A DNA stretch of 64,000 bases from DATCMU01 sp036563245 (lineage in GTDB: Bacteria; Pseudomonadota; Alphaproteobacteria; Rhizobiales; Devosiaceae), in the NCBI GenBank assembly GCA_036563245.1, contig DATCMU010000053.1, positions 1-64,000 on the forward strand, written 5' to 3'. The first letter of the stretch is position 1, and every line of letters begins with the position of its first letter. The translations under genes were made by a program, and so were the position numbers. Shown here in pieces: positions 1 through 7,991 of this stretch. The notes below the pieces were generated by a model, which searched no databases, was not told the origin of the DNA, and was given only the letters and a program-made list of their open reading frames with translations.

Positions 1-904
1 CGCGCTCGATATCGTCAGGCGTGAATTTCGCAACCTGCTCGAAGCGTGTGATGCCGAGATCGTTCAATTCCTTTTCCAGCTTGGGTCCCACTCCGGAAAT
101 CATCTTGAGATCGTCGGCCTTGCCCTTGGGCGCCTTGAACAATGGCTTGTCCGCGCCGGTCTTGCTCGCAGCCTTCGGCTTTGCCCCGGACTTGGGGGCG
201 GCAGCCTTCGCTCCCGCGGCGGCGGTTTTCTCCGCCTTCGCCCTGGGCGCTGGCGACTTCGCGGTGGCGGGTTTGGATGCCTTCGCAGAAAAATCGAGCG
301 TGGTGAGCGTGGTTGCGCCGGTGACCGGCATCGCAAAGGTGCGGCCGTTCTGCGGGCCGGTCGGAATCGTATCGCCCTCGCCCGCCTCGAATGCGTCGAT
401 GATTTCCCCAAGCCGGTCGGCCGTGAGGTCCTCATAGGTGTCGTGTCCGATCGCGACCATGGGCGCATTCACGCACGCACCCAGGCACTCCACCTCTTCC
501 CATGAGAGCGTGCCGGCTTCATTGGTCGTGTGTGGGTCGTGATGGATCTTGTGCTGACAGACCGCCCGCAACTCTTCGGCCCCACGCAACATGCACGGCG
601 TGGTACCGCACACCTGGATGTGCGCCTTGGTGCCGACGGGCTTGAGCTGGAACTGGGTATAGAAGGTGGCGACTTCGAGGACACGGATATAGGGCATGTC
701 GAGCATGTCGGCGACAGCCTCTATTGCCGGGCGGCTGACCCAGCCCTCCTGGTCCTGAGCCCGCATGAGCAACGGAATGACGGCCGACTGCTGACGGCCG
801 GCGGGATATTTCTTGATGGTAGCCTTCGCCCAGGCGGCATTTTCCCTGTTGAAGGCAAATGCCTGGGGCTGGATGGCTTCGTCAGCAAGGCGACGCACGG
901 ACAT
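1..904 (-). CDS. nuoE: NADH-quinone oxidoreductase subunit E with C-terminal helix-hairpin-helix extension (3' end outside window)
   Basis: 24-kDa [2Fe-2S] subunit of the peripheral arm of complex I, which passes electrons from NADH with NuoF. The minus-strand frame is open from the ATG at 904-902 to the window edge (301 codons seen). The cluster ligands are visible as C99-x4-C104 (QVCGTTPC) and C140-x3-C144 (ECLGAC). After about residue 190 the protein becomes a low-complexity Ala/Lys/Pro linker, and from K262 onward it has a helix-hairpin-helix-like segment (KMISGVGPKLEKEL). Such tailed NuoE proteins occur in alphaproteobacteria; the role of the tail is unknown to me. The start overlaps the nuoD stop as TGATG, which suggests translational coupling. 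nuoF would be expected just beyond the left edge. Confidence 0.93.
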   Translation of the reverse strand, partial: MSVRRLADEAIQPQAFAFNRENAAWAKATIKKYPAGRQQSAVIPLLMRAQDQEGWVSRPAIEAVADMLDMPYIRVLEVATFYTQFQLKPVGTKAHIQVCGTTPCMLRGAEELRAVCQHKIHHDPHTTNEAGTLSWEEVECLGACVNAPMVAIGHDTYEDLTADRLGEIIDAFEAGEGDTIPTGPQNGRTFAMPVTGATTLTTLDFSAKASKPATAKSPAPRAKAEKTAAAGAKAAAPKSGAKPKAASKTGADKPLFKAPKGKADDLKMISGVGPKLEKELNDLGITRFEQVAKFTPDDIER

Positions 905-2094
905 CAGCGATCAACCTCTCCGAACACGATATCTAGGGAACCAAGAATGGCGGCCACGTCGGCGAGCATGTGCCCCTTGCACATGTAGTCCATGGCCGAG
1001 AGATGGGCGAAGCCGGGAGCGCGAATCTTGCAGCGATAGGGCCGGTTCGTTCCGTCCGCCACCAGATAGACGCCGAATTCTCCCTTGGGCGCCTCGACCG
1101 CGGCATAGACCTCGCCGGGGGGCACCTTGTAGCCTTCGGTGTAGAGCTTGAAGTGATGGATGAGGGCTTCCATCGAGCGCTTCATCTCGCCGCGCCTGGG
1201 CGGAACGATCTTGCCATCGGTTGCGCTGACCGGCCCCTTTCCTTCGGGACTGTTCAGCAGCTTGACGCACTGGCGCATGATCGAGGCCGACTGGCGCATC
1301 TCTTCCATGCGGATGAGGTAGCGATCGTAGCAATCGCCGTTCTTGCCGACGGGAATGTCGAAGTCCAGCCTGTCATAGCATTCGTAGGGCTGCGCCTTGC
1401 GAAGGTCCCACGCTGCGCCAGAACCGCGCACCATTACCCCGGAGAATCCCCAAGACCAGGCCTCTTCGAGTGAAATGACACCGATATCGACATTGCGCTG
1501 CTTGAAAATGCGGTTGTCGGTCAGCAGCCCTTCCAGATCATCGAGAACCTTGAGGAAGGGATCGCAGAAAGCGTCGATGTCGTCGATCAGCGCCTGCGGC
1601 AGGTCCTGATGGACGCCGCCGGGCCGAAAATAGGCTGCGTGCATGCGGGCGCCGGACGCGCGCTCGTAGAAGATCATCAGCTTTTCGCGCTCTTCGAAGC
1701 CCCAAAGAGGCGGTGTAAGCGCGCCGACGTCCATTGCCTGCGTCGTGACGTTGAGCAGGTGGTTCAGGATCCGGCCGATTTCGCTGAACAGGACGCGGAT
1801 GATCTGCCCGCGCATGGGAACCTTGATGTCGAGCAGCTTCTCCACGGCAAGCGCGAAGGCATGCTCCTGATTCATCGGCGCGACATAGTCCAGCCGATCG
1901 AAATAGGGCACCGCCTGAAGATAGGTCTTGTGCTCGATCAGCTTCTCGGTGCCGCGATGCAGAAGCCCGATATGCGGATCGGCGCGCTCGACGACTTCGC
2001 CATCGAGTTCCAGCACAAGGCGCAGCACGCCATGGGCGGCCGGGTGGACCGGCCCGAAATTGATGTTGAAATTGCGGACTTCAGCCTCGGCCAT
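904..2094 (-). CDS. nuoD: NADH-quinone oxidoreductase subunit D (49 kDa)
   Basis: Peripheral-arm subunit of complex I that forms the ubiquinone pocket together with NuoB. The 396-residue length is typical for the family. Near the N terminus it carries GPVHPAAHGVLR; the first histidine of this motif (H17) corresponds to the quinone-contacting histidine of the 49-kDa family. LLHRGTEKLIE follows at about 44-54, as in all NuoD proteins. The gene lies 6 nt after nuoC and shares one base with nuoE (TGATG), so the block reads as one operon nuoA-B-C-D-E on the minus strand. A separate nuoD gene (no NuoCD fusion) is the usual alphaproteobacterial arrangement. Confidence 0.97.
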   Translation of the reverse strand: MAEAEVRNFNINFGPVHPAAHGVLRLVLELDGEVVERADPHIGLLHRGTEKLIEHKTYLQAVPYFDRLDYVAPMNQEHAFALAVEKLLDIKVPMRGQIIRVLFSEIGRILNHLLNVTTQAMDVGALTPPLWGFEEREKLMIFYERASGARMHAAYFRPGGVHQDLPQALIDDIDAFCDPFLKVLDDLEGLLTDNRIFKQRNVDIGVISLEEAWSWGFSGVMVRGSGAAWDLRKAQPYECYDRLDFDIPVGKNGDCYDRYLIRMEEMRQSASIMRQCVKLLNSPEGKGPVSATDGKIVPPRRGEMKRSMEALIHHFKLYTEGYKVPPGEVYAAVEAPKGEFGVYLVADGTNRPYRCKIRAPGFAHLSAMDYMCKGHMLADVAAILGSLDIVFGEVDR

Positions 2095-2100
2095 CTTGCC

Positions 2101-2703
2101 TCACTGCTTCGCCTTTTCGTCGCCGGGCAGCACATATTCGGTGCCTTCCCATGGCGAGAGATAATCAAAGGACCGGAATTCCTGCGCCAGCTTGACCGGC
2201 TCATAAACGACCCGCTTGCGCTCCTCGTCATAGCGCACCTCGACGAAACCGGTCAGCGGGAAATCCTTGCGCAGCGGGTGCCCATCGAAGCCATAGTCGG
2301 TAAGGATACGGCGAAGATCTGGGTGTCCGGAGAACAGTATTCCGTACAGGTCGTAGGCTTCGCGCTCGAACCAGTCGGCGCCCGGAAATACCTCGGTGAT
2401 CGAGGGTACGAGGTTATGCTCGTCCGTCGTCAGCTTCACCCTGATCCTGAGGTTCCGCGTGGGACTCATCAGATGATAGACGACGTCGAACCGCTCCTCG
2501 CGATCGGGATAGTCCACGCCGCAAATATCGGTAATGTTGACAAAGCGGCACTGGCTGTCGTCGCGCAGGTAGCGGATCACCTTCACGATCTCCGCCCGGC
2601 TGACCTCAACCGTCAGTTCGCCAAAGGCAATCGACCAACCGGTTATGGCACTGCCCAGCTGTGCCTCGATGCGATCGCCCATATCCTTGAGTGTCTCGTC
2701 CAT
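2101..2703 (-). CDS. nuoC: NADH-quinone oxidoreductase subunit C (30 kDa)
   Basis: Peripheral-arm structural subunit of complex I. The 200-residue protein carries the family signature PGADWFEREAYDLYGI near residues 109-124 and the downstream HPDLRRILTDYGFDGHPLRK block, which are diagnostic for the 30-kDa subunit. It ends with the family-typical EFRSFDYLSPWEG. It sits 60 nt after nuoB and 6 nt before nuoD, in the same direction. No oddities in length or conserved residues. Confidence 0.96.
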   Translation of the reverse strand: MDETLKDMGDRIEAQLGSAITGWSIAFGELTVEVSRAEIVKVIRYLRDDSQCRFVNITDICGVDYPDREERFDVVYHLMSPTRNLRIRVKLTTDEHNLVPSITEVFPGADWFEREAYDLYGILFSGHPDLRRILTDYGFDGHPLRKDFPLTGFVEVRYDEERKRVVYEPVKLAQEFRSFDYLSPWEGTEYVLPGDEKAKQ

Positions 2704-2763
2704 ACCTGTTCACTCGGCAGCCGACAGGGCCTTGGAAAGGCGGCCCGGCCGATCAGGGGGTTT

Positions 2764-3345
2764 CTAGCGCTCGATGGTGCCCGTGCGGCGAATCTTCTTT
2801 TGCAGCATCAGTACGCCATAAAGCAGCGCTTCGGCGGTCGGCGGGCAGCCCGGCACGTAGATGTCCACCGGAACGATCCGATCGCAGCCACGCACGACGG
2901 AATAGGAATAGTGGTAATAGCCGCCGCCATTCGCACAGCTGCCCATCGAGATGACGTAACGCGGCTCCGGCATCTGGTCATAGACCTTGCGCAGCGCCGG
3001 TGCCATCTTGTTGGTCAGCGTTCCCGCCACGATCATCACGTCCGACTGGCGCGGGGAGCCGCGCGGCGCAAAGCCGAAGCGCTCGCAGTCGTAGCGCGGC
3101 ATCGACATCTGCATCATCTCGACCGCGCAACAGGCAAGGCCGAACGTCATCCACATCAAAGAGCCGGTACGCGCCCAGTTGATCAGCTCGTCGGTTGCGG
3201 TGACAAGGAATCCCTTGTCCGCCAGTTCGTCGTTCAACTCACCGAAATAGGGATCGTCGGCGCCCAGCGGCTTGTTGGTGCGCGGATCGACAAGTCCCTT
3301 GGGAGCGGGCGCGACCAGCGTTCCGGATTGATCGTTCAATCCCAT
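2764..3345 (-). CDS. nuoB: NADH-quinone oxidoreductase subunit B (PSST, N2 cluster)
   Basis: Complex I subunit that binds the terminal [4Fe-4S] cluster N2, the donor to ubiquinone. All four expected ligands are visible: the tandem pair C72-C73 (LACCAVEMMQ), C137 (MGSCANGGG) and C167 (VPGCPPTAEAL). The N terminus has about 50 variable residues before the conserved TDELINWART, normal for alphaproteobacteria. The start codon lies inside the end of nuoA (10-base overlap), which supports this start and implies coupled translation. Confidence 0.97.
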   Translation of the reverse strand: MGLNDQSGTLVAPAPKGLVDPRTNKPLGADDPYFGELNDELADKGFLVTATDELINWARTGSLMWMTFGLACCAVEMMQMSMPRYDCERFGFAPRGSPRQSDVMIVAGTLTNKMAPALRKVYDQMPEPRYVISMGSCANGGGYYHYSYSVVRGCDRIVPVDIYVPGCPPTAEALLYGVLMLQKKIRRTGTIER

Positions 3346-3701
3346 TCAAGTGCCCCTTTGCGCCATTCGTAGACAAATCCAATGGTCAGGACGCCGAGGA
3401 AAATCATCATCGACCAGAACCCGAACCAACCGACATCCCGAAATGCGACCGCCCAGGGAAACAGGAACGCAACCTCGAGATCGAAAATGATGAACAGGAT
3501 CGACACCAGGTAGAAACGCACATCGAATTTCATGCGCGCATCGTCGAATGCCTCGAAACCGCACTCGTACGCCGAAACCTTTTCGGGATCGGGCCGCTTG
3601 ATCGCGATGATGAAGGGCGCCACCAGAAGCGCCAGACCGATAACCGCGCTCAAGCCGACGAAAATGACGATGGGCAGGTAGTTGCCAAGCAATTCAGACA
3701 T
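3336..3701 (-). CDS. nuoA: NADH-quinone oxidoreductase subunit A
   Basis: Small membrane subunit of complex I at the junction of the membrane and peripheral arms. The 121-residue protein has three hydrophobic helices (about 8-31, 60-82 and 89-110) and the family motif SAYECGFEAFDDAR in the loop after helix 1, where the conserved Cys (the ND3 loop cysteine region) lies. It is the first gene of the minus-strand nuo block; the promoter should lie in 3702-3850, but I could not pick out a convincing one. Confidence 0.96.
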   Translation of the reverse strand: MSELLGNYLPIVIFVGLSAVIGLALLVAPFIIAIKRPDPEKVSAYECGFEAFDDARMKFDVRFYLVSILFIIFDLEVAFLFPWAVAFRDVGWFGFWSMMIFLGVLTIGFVYEWRKGALEWD

Positions 3702-3855
3702 GTAGCGACCTGTTCCAGTTCAGCCGACCTGGCGGTCGGCCCGCTTTACGACTCGACCGGCGACCCAGCCTGCGTACCACGCATTTGCGGGTAGGGCTTA
3801 GCCCAGCGACCGACCTGTTTCAAGTGGTGATCGCCGCCATTTGCCCCACGAACGC

Positions 3856-3881
3856 AAAAAGGCCCCGCGTCGCGGGGCCTT
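3856..3881 (-). terminator. Rho-independent terminator of the first small barrel gene
   Basis: On the minus strand, the stem AGGCCCCG / CGGGGCCT with a 5-base loop is followed directly by five T residues. It lies 27 bases beyond the stop codon of the gene at 3908-4459 and separates the barrel cluster from nuoA. Confidence 0.85.
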
Positions 3882-3907
3882 CCGAAATCTTCCAATGCTT
3901 GCGCAAG

Positions 3908-4459
3908 TCAATAGTGCCAGAGCACGCCAACCGTTGCGCGGCCCACGCTGACGCCGCCGCCGTTCCACGCTCCGATGCCGAGGACTTCGCCGCGCACCGA
4001 CATGTAGGAGTTGACGGCCATTTCCAGGCCACCGCCGACTGCAAAGACGCCATTGCTTTCCAACGAACCGAACCCCGCGGTTCCGTACAGCATCGCATCG
4101 TTGGACAACAGCACGCCGAGCCGACCCAGCAGATACCCCTCGAAGTCGCTGGCGCTACCATTGGTAATCACGCCAAGCTGACCCTCGACGCCTGCGACAG
4201 CGCCGCTGCCCAAGGTGGTATTGACACCGACGATGCCACCGAGCGCGGCTGCAGTGGATCCCCCGCCCGATGACCACAGTCCACCCCCGTAAAGGCCCAT
4301 ATAGAGGCCATCCCAATTGGCGGCACTGGTCGAGCTCATCATCATGGATGACGGGGCGTTGTAACCGTCGCCATAACCCGGTGCGTCCGCGGCAAATGCA
4401 GCGCCAGCACTCAGCGCCAGCGCGAAGACGCCGGCCGCGGCAAGATTGGAAATCGACAT
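3908..4459 (-). CDS. Small secreted outer-membrane beta-barrel-like protein, paralogue 1 of 4
   Basis: 183 residues with a clear Sec signal peptide (hydrophobic 7-20, cleavage likely after GAAFA at about residue 23). The mature protein begins with a short Ser/Met-rich stretch and then NWDGLYMGLYGGGLW, a relative of the W-x-G-F-Y-x-G opening of Omp25/Omp31-type alphaproteobacterial barrels. The rest is Gly-rich alternating sequence with short turns, about right for an 8-stranded barrel, and it ends in GRATVGVLWHY, an aromatic C-terminal strand. The order of sequence blocks (opening motif, LLGRLGVLLSNDAMLYGTAG, ...MAVNSYMSVRGE) recurs in the next three genes, so they are paralogues. No function can be assigned. 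It has its own promoter and terminator. Confidence 0.8.
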   Translation of the reverse strand: MSISNLAAAGVFALALSAGAAFAADAPGYGDGYNAPSSMMMSSTSAANWDGLYMGLYGGGLWSSGGGSTAAALGGIVGVNTTLGSGAVAGVEGQLGVITNGSASDFEGYLLGRLGVLLSNDAMLYGTAGFGSLESNGVFAVGGGLEMAVNSYMSVRGEVLGIGAWNGGGVSVGRATVGVLWHY

Positions 4460-4483
4460 GTCCCTACTCCCAGTCCCAGTACT

Positions 4484-4513
4484 CTTATACCTACATTACG
4501 ATAGATATCGCAA
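4484..4513 (-). promoter_or_regulatory. Candidate sigma-70 promoter of small barrel gene 1
   Basis: Minus-strand TTGCGA (4513-4508) and TATAAG (4489-4484) are separated by 18 bases in an AT-rich stretch. The start codon at 4459 would follow the predicted transcription start by about 18 bases, with GGGAG and AGGGA in between as ribosome binding site. Confidence 0.5.
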
Positions 4514-4723
4514 AGAATTACAACTCACAAACCCATGAGGTCGATGCTATGTCGAACATCCTCGCGAACTCGATTAACAACTATCGAACCTGATTGCCGT
4601 CTCGACTTAGCCGACTTCACACACCTACTCTCGGCGAAATGCAAGAGCGGCGCGCATGATGCACGGCCGCTTCTGTATGACGCCCTATCCTGCAGCCAAG
4701 AGATCTGCTCACCGATTAGCGGA

Positions 4724-5227
4724 TCAGGGCAGGTACACGCTGGCTCCCACTGCCGCATCGACCCAGGTGTTCGACCCATCCATATAGGCACCGCGATCGA
4801 CCTGCCCGCGGATCGATACGTTGTTGGTCACGGCAATTTCCGCCCCCATACCTATACGGTAAGCGCCGTCACCATCATCGATGCCGGGACCGCCATAGCC
4901 GTACAAAAGGACCTGATCATTGGCGAGCACACCAAGACGACCGATCGCATATGCTTCACCGTACCATCCGCCGGTATCGCTGTAGGTGCCAGCTTCCAGT
5001 TCCGCGCCGAGTACAAGGCCGTTGTCCACCACCATGTTGGCGCCGACAACGCCATCCACAAAAGCGCCGCTGCCACCACCGTTCCAACCGCCGCCCAGGA
5101 CACCGACATAAAGCCGACTCCAGTCGAACCCTCCAGGGGACGACATCCCCATTGGATCGGCGGCAAATGCGCTACCCATCAACACCAGAGAAGCCGCCGC
5201 GCCAAATAGAACGGAACGTAGTTTCAT
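4724..5227 (-). CDS. Small secreted outer-membrane beta-barrel-like protein, paralogue 2 of 4
   Basis: 167 residues from the ATG at 5227, chosen because a signal peptide (MKLRSVLFGAAASLVLMG, cleavage near SAFA) begins there and GGAG lies just upstream; the frame is open further upstream but lacks secretory character. The mature chain has FDWSRLYVGVLGGGWNGGG near the N terminus, then YAIGRLGVLANDQVLLYG and VTNNVSIRGQ, the same blocks as in its three neighbours. It ends in AAVGASVYLP, a less typical barrel C terminus (no terminal aromatic). Predicted as an outer-membrane barrel; function unknown. Confidence 0.77.
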   Translation of the reverse strand: MKLRSVLFGAAASLVLMGSAFAADPMGMSSPGGFDWSRLYVGVLGGGWNGGGSGAFVDGVVGANMVVDNGLVLGAELEAGTYSDTGGWYGEAYAIGRLGVLANDQVLLYGYGGPGIDDGDGAYRIGMGAEIAVTNNVSIRGQVDRGAYMDGSNTWVDAAVGASVYLP

Positions 5228-5425
5228 GACTCCAGCCCCTATTATTGTCCACTCGAATTGGTTACATCTGAACATTATCAATCGGCCAGCACAACAAGTT
5301 GTCGCAGATATCGACACCGTCGCCCAAGAATTTGCGACAGTCTGTGTTTGATTGTTGTCTTTGCGCAACACTGACTGGCTGCTGCCAGTTGATGTGGCCT
5401 TGCGACGGAATGTTGGCTGACCGCA

Positions 5426-5460
5426 AGAAGAAAGGGCCCCGCCGAGGCGGAGCCCTTTCT
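5426..5460 (-). terminator. Rho-independent terminator of small barrel gene 3
   Basis: The minus strand reads AAAGGGCTCCGCC, a 3-base loop, then GGCGGGGCCCTTT (one mismatch), followed by a T-rich tail TTTCTTCTT. It starts about 23 bases after the stop codon of the gene at 5484-6008. Confidence 0.8.
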
Positions 5461-5483
5461 GGCTGCTCTGGAGGAGAACAGTA

Positions 5484-6008
5484 TCAGTTGAAATACCACA
5501 ATGCCCCGGCCGTCACGCGTGCTCCGTTCAGCCCGCCATTGTTGCTGAGCGCCAGGATATCGCCGCGAAGCGCGATATTGTCGGTCATCGCAAGTTCAAG
5601 GCCGGCGCCGAGCGCATATGTGCCGTTTCCATCCTGCGTCCCGAAGCCGCCTTCGCCATAAAGCATTACGGCATCGCTGACCGCCACGCCGAGGCGACCG
5701 AGTGCAAGCACGCTCGTTTCGTCGCCGCCCGATGGCCAGGACTTGCCCACCTGCAGTTCTCCACCCGCGATCAGCATGTCATTGATCGCGAAGTTGAGGC
5801 CTGCCATGCCACCAATCGTGCCAGCGCCACCGGAACCAGGCCACGCACCGCCGTAGATGCCGGCATAGAAGCCTTCCCAATTGTAGGCGGCGGAATTGTA
5901 GGTCGAGCCGCCATAGCCGCCCTGCCCCAGAAGGCCTGCGGCTCCGGCACTGGTTGCCATTGCGCCGGCCAGCATCAGGCCTGCTGCAATCGTGATTGCT
6001 CTGTTCAT
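5484..6008 (-). CDS. Small secreted outer-membrane beta-barrel-like protein, paralogue 3 of 4
   Basis: 174 residues from the ATG at 6008, which has GAGGAG a few bases upstream; an in-frame ATG 39 bases earlier is less likely. Signal peptide MNRAITIAAGLMLAGAMATS with cleavage near AGA. The mature region has a Gly-rich start, then YNWEGFYAGIYGGAWPGSGG, LALGRLGVAVSDAVMLYGEG and MTDNIALRGDILAL, and it ends ARVTAGALWYFN. Same architecture and size as its neighbours, so an 8-stranded barrel of the Omp25/31 type is the best guess. Confidence 0.78.
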   Translation of the reverse strand: MNRAITIAAGLMLAGAMATSAGAAGLLGQGGYGGSTYNSAAYNWEGFYAGIYGGAWPGSGGAGTIGGMAGLNFAINDMLIAGGELQVGKSWPSGGDETSVLALGRLGVAVSDAVMLYGEGGFGTQDGNGTYALGAGLELAMTDNIALRGDILALSNNGGLNGARVTAGALWYFN

Positions 6009-6153
6009 CGCTACACTCCTCGGAAATACCCGCCGCATTTGATTCAATTTTCCGCCAAATGCGGCTGTCGGCGCAAGGGACGAGGCTGCTAACCTCTTAA
6101 CAAGGCTACCAAAACCTTAACGCCTCGGGAGCGAGTACACCGCGTTCGGGCGG

Positions 6154-6702
6154 TCAGAAATGAAAGTTCGCCCCAAGGGTGACCTGTTGCATCGGATCGT
6201 TGCCGCTCACCGGGAAGCCGTAAAGATACTGGGCACGGACTGACATGTTGTCGCTCACGGCATATTCAAGGCCAGCGCCGACCAGGGCATGATCGTTCAC
6301 GGGGGATCCGAAATCCGTCCCATATCCAAGAGCGCCATAAAGGAGCGTCTGGTCGGTCACCACGATGCCACCGCGCCCCAGGACCTGGCCATAGGCACTG
6401 CTGCCGGATCCGTCGGTCAGGCCCGCGATCCCTGCCTCGGCACCCAGCAGATAGAAGCCGCTCTGGACATTGTAGCCAAGCACAAGGCCAAGACCGTAGT
6501 CGACGTTGGAGTTCTGCCACTGGCCCAGTCCGTACACGCCGGCATAGAAGCCTGTCCAGTCGAACTGGTTCGTCGCCTGGTCGGCAATGGGCAGATCCTG
6601 GTTGCCGGAAGTGGGTACGTTCAGCAGGTCAGCAGCGTTGGCATGGGAAGCGATCGACATGGCCAGAACCGCCATGGACCCGGAAATGATAAGCTTGCGC
6701 AT
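6154..6702 (-). CDS. Small secreted outer-membrane beta-barrel-like protein, paralogue 4 of 4
   Basis: 182 residues from the ATG at 6702, chosen for the AAGGAG nine bases upstream and the signal peptide MRKLIISGSMAVLAMSIASH (cleavage near ANA). The mature chain has a longer acidic linker, then FDWTGFYAGVYGLGQW, closest of the four to the classic Omp25/31 opening. It continues with VLGRGGIVVTDQTLLYGALG and VSDNMSVRAQYLYG and ends VTLGANFHF, a canonical barrel beta-signal with terminal Phe. It is probably the least diverged copy. Confidence 0.82.
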   Translation of the reverse strand: MRKLIISGSMAVLAMSIASHANAADLLNVPTSGNQDLPIADQATNQFDWTGFYAGVYGLGQWQNSNVDYGLGLVLGYNVQSGFYLLGAEAGIAGLTDGSGSSAYGQVLGRGGIVVTDQTLLYGALGYGTDFGSPVNDHALVGAGLEYAVSDNMSVRAQYLYGFPVSGNDPMQQVTLGANFHF

Positions 6703-6877
6703 TGTTGGTCTCCTTGAACTCGAGCGCCGTTCCATTCGGTCGGCGCCTTACAGCAAGGCGACAGCATCGCTCGGCTTGTGGCGGTAAGTTGGGCGCAGCA
6801 GCGGCAGGAAAAAGGCAAGCTACGAGCGTTGCAACGTGGCAACACAGTTCGCTTAGTGTTGAATTTTCGGGAAGGAG

Positions 6878-6954
<77 letters not shown>

Positions 6955-7139
6955 GGAGCGGAGCGCGTCGCCCCGTCAAGGTGGCGTTCGTTTAGCGGTC
7001 TGCCGGGACCAAGTCAAGCAGCATGAAGGAACGTTCTGACACGAGTTCACACGATTGCGGAAAACCGTCCGCGCAGCCGCTTACATTGCCGTCGGCCGCG
7101 CGCCGGAGAAGCCCGTCTTGCACATGAATTACTGGGGAG

Positions 7140-7215
7140 TGGTGGGCGGTGAGAGACTCGAACTCCCGACATCCTCGGTGTAAACGAGGCGCTCTACCAA
7201 CTGAGCTAACCGCCC
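7140..7215 (-). tRNA. tRNA-Val (TAC)
   Basis: 76-nt cloverleaf on the minus strand: acceptor GGGCGGT / ACCGCCC fully paired, anticodon stem CCTCG / CGAGG with loop TTTACAC (anticodon TAC), T loop TTCGAGT, discriminator A and encoded CCA. Confidence 0.97.
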
Positions 7216-7338
7216 GAATGCTGCTCGGTCCCGCGGCGCAGTCCGCGCCGCCAACTGGCTGTGAATTCGGGGCCGATGCGACCGGCGCCCTGATTAGGGT
7301 CTGCCGCGCCCGGCGTCAACAACGAGTTGCGGACCCAC

Positions 7339-7371
7339 AAAAAGTACGGCCCCGAGACGTCGGTCTCGGGG
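7339..7371 (-). terminator. Rho-independent terminator of the HU gene
   Basis: Perfect 9-bp stem CCCCGAGAC / GTCTCGGGG with a 4-base loop, followed on the minus strand by a short spacer and five T residues. It lies 28 bases beyond the hup stop codon. Confidence 0.85.
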
Positions 7372-7398
7372 CGCGCAAAAGAATAAAGCTGGGACGCC

Positions 7399-7671
7399 TT
7401 AGTTGATCGCGTCCTTGAGGCCCTTGCCGGGCTTGAACTTGGCCTGATTGGAGGCCGGAATGGTGATTTCGGCACCGGTCGCGGGGTTGCGGCCCTTGGT
7501 CTCCTTGCGACGGGAGACAGCAAACGTGCCAAACCCGACCAGCCGCACTTCATCGCCCTTCTTCAGGGAGCCCGTGATCGCGTCGAACACCGCATCAACC
7601 GCATCGGCGGCCTGCGCCTTGGTCACTCCAGCCTTCTCGGCCACAATGCCGGTCAGATCGTTCTTGTTCAT
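7399..7671 (-). CDS. hup: DNA-binding protein HU
   Basis: Histone-like nucleoid protein that binds and bends DNA as a dimer. At 90 residues it has the exact family length. It shows the N-terminal helical dimerisation part (MNKNDLTGIVAEKAG), the VGFGTFAVSRRKETKGRNP hinge, and the DNA-intercalating arm with RNPATGAEITIPAS (conserved Pro in the arm tip). AAGGAA lies just upstream of the ATG. It follows lon, the classical tig-clpP-clpX-lon-hup neighbourhood, here without tig directly adjacent to clpP. Its own terminator and the 320-base gap before it suggest separate transcription. Confidence 0.97.
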   Translation of the reverse strand: MNKNDLTGIVAEKAGVTKAQAADAVDAVFDAITGSLKKGDEVRLVGFGTFAVSRRKETKGRNPATGAEITIPASNQAKFKPGKGLKDAIN

Positions 7672-7991
7672 AGCGTTTCCTTACAAATGATTGCCGCCCC
7701 TTGCGGGCAAGCGGTAGCGCCGCAACCCTTTTGCGATTCTACCTGTAAAGCAAGGATTTCCGGGGTTTTTGGCGCTTTGCAAGCCCTAAAGCTGTTAATC
7801 GCCCGAAAATGGCTCCGATTTATCGCCCTCCGGCGACTTTTCCCCCGGTTTGCCGAGGTTTCCGCCGGGGCCGGCTGGCGAATCAGCGAGACACAGGGCT
7901 GCGCGACTGCGTTGCCCAACAAACGAAGAGGGGACGCTGCCCTGACCAGGCGGCGCCCCCATATCCACAGCGTACCGGCGTTGCGGTGCAG
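7672..7991. other. Gene-free region between lon and hup
   Basis: 320 bases that should hold the hup promoter (minus strand) and the lon 3' end. I see no ORF with coding character and no confident promoter or terminator. Confidence 0.5.

Noticed and set aside
100..684. Two short minus-strand frames of 122 and 71 codons under nuoE
   Set aside because: They are in different phases from the intact nuoE frame, which carries the four cluster cysteines and runs to the window edge.
1609..3372. 587-codon plus-strand open frame opposite nuo genes
   Set aside because: Mirror of codon bias of nuoD/C/B on the other strand; no RBS, no family resemblance, and the opposite strand holds certain genes.
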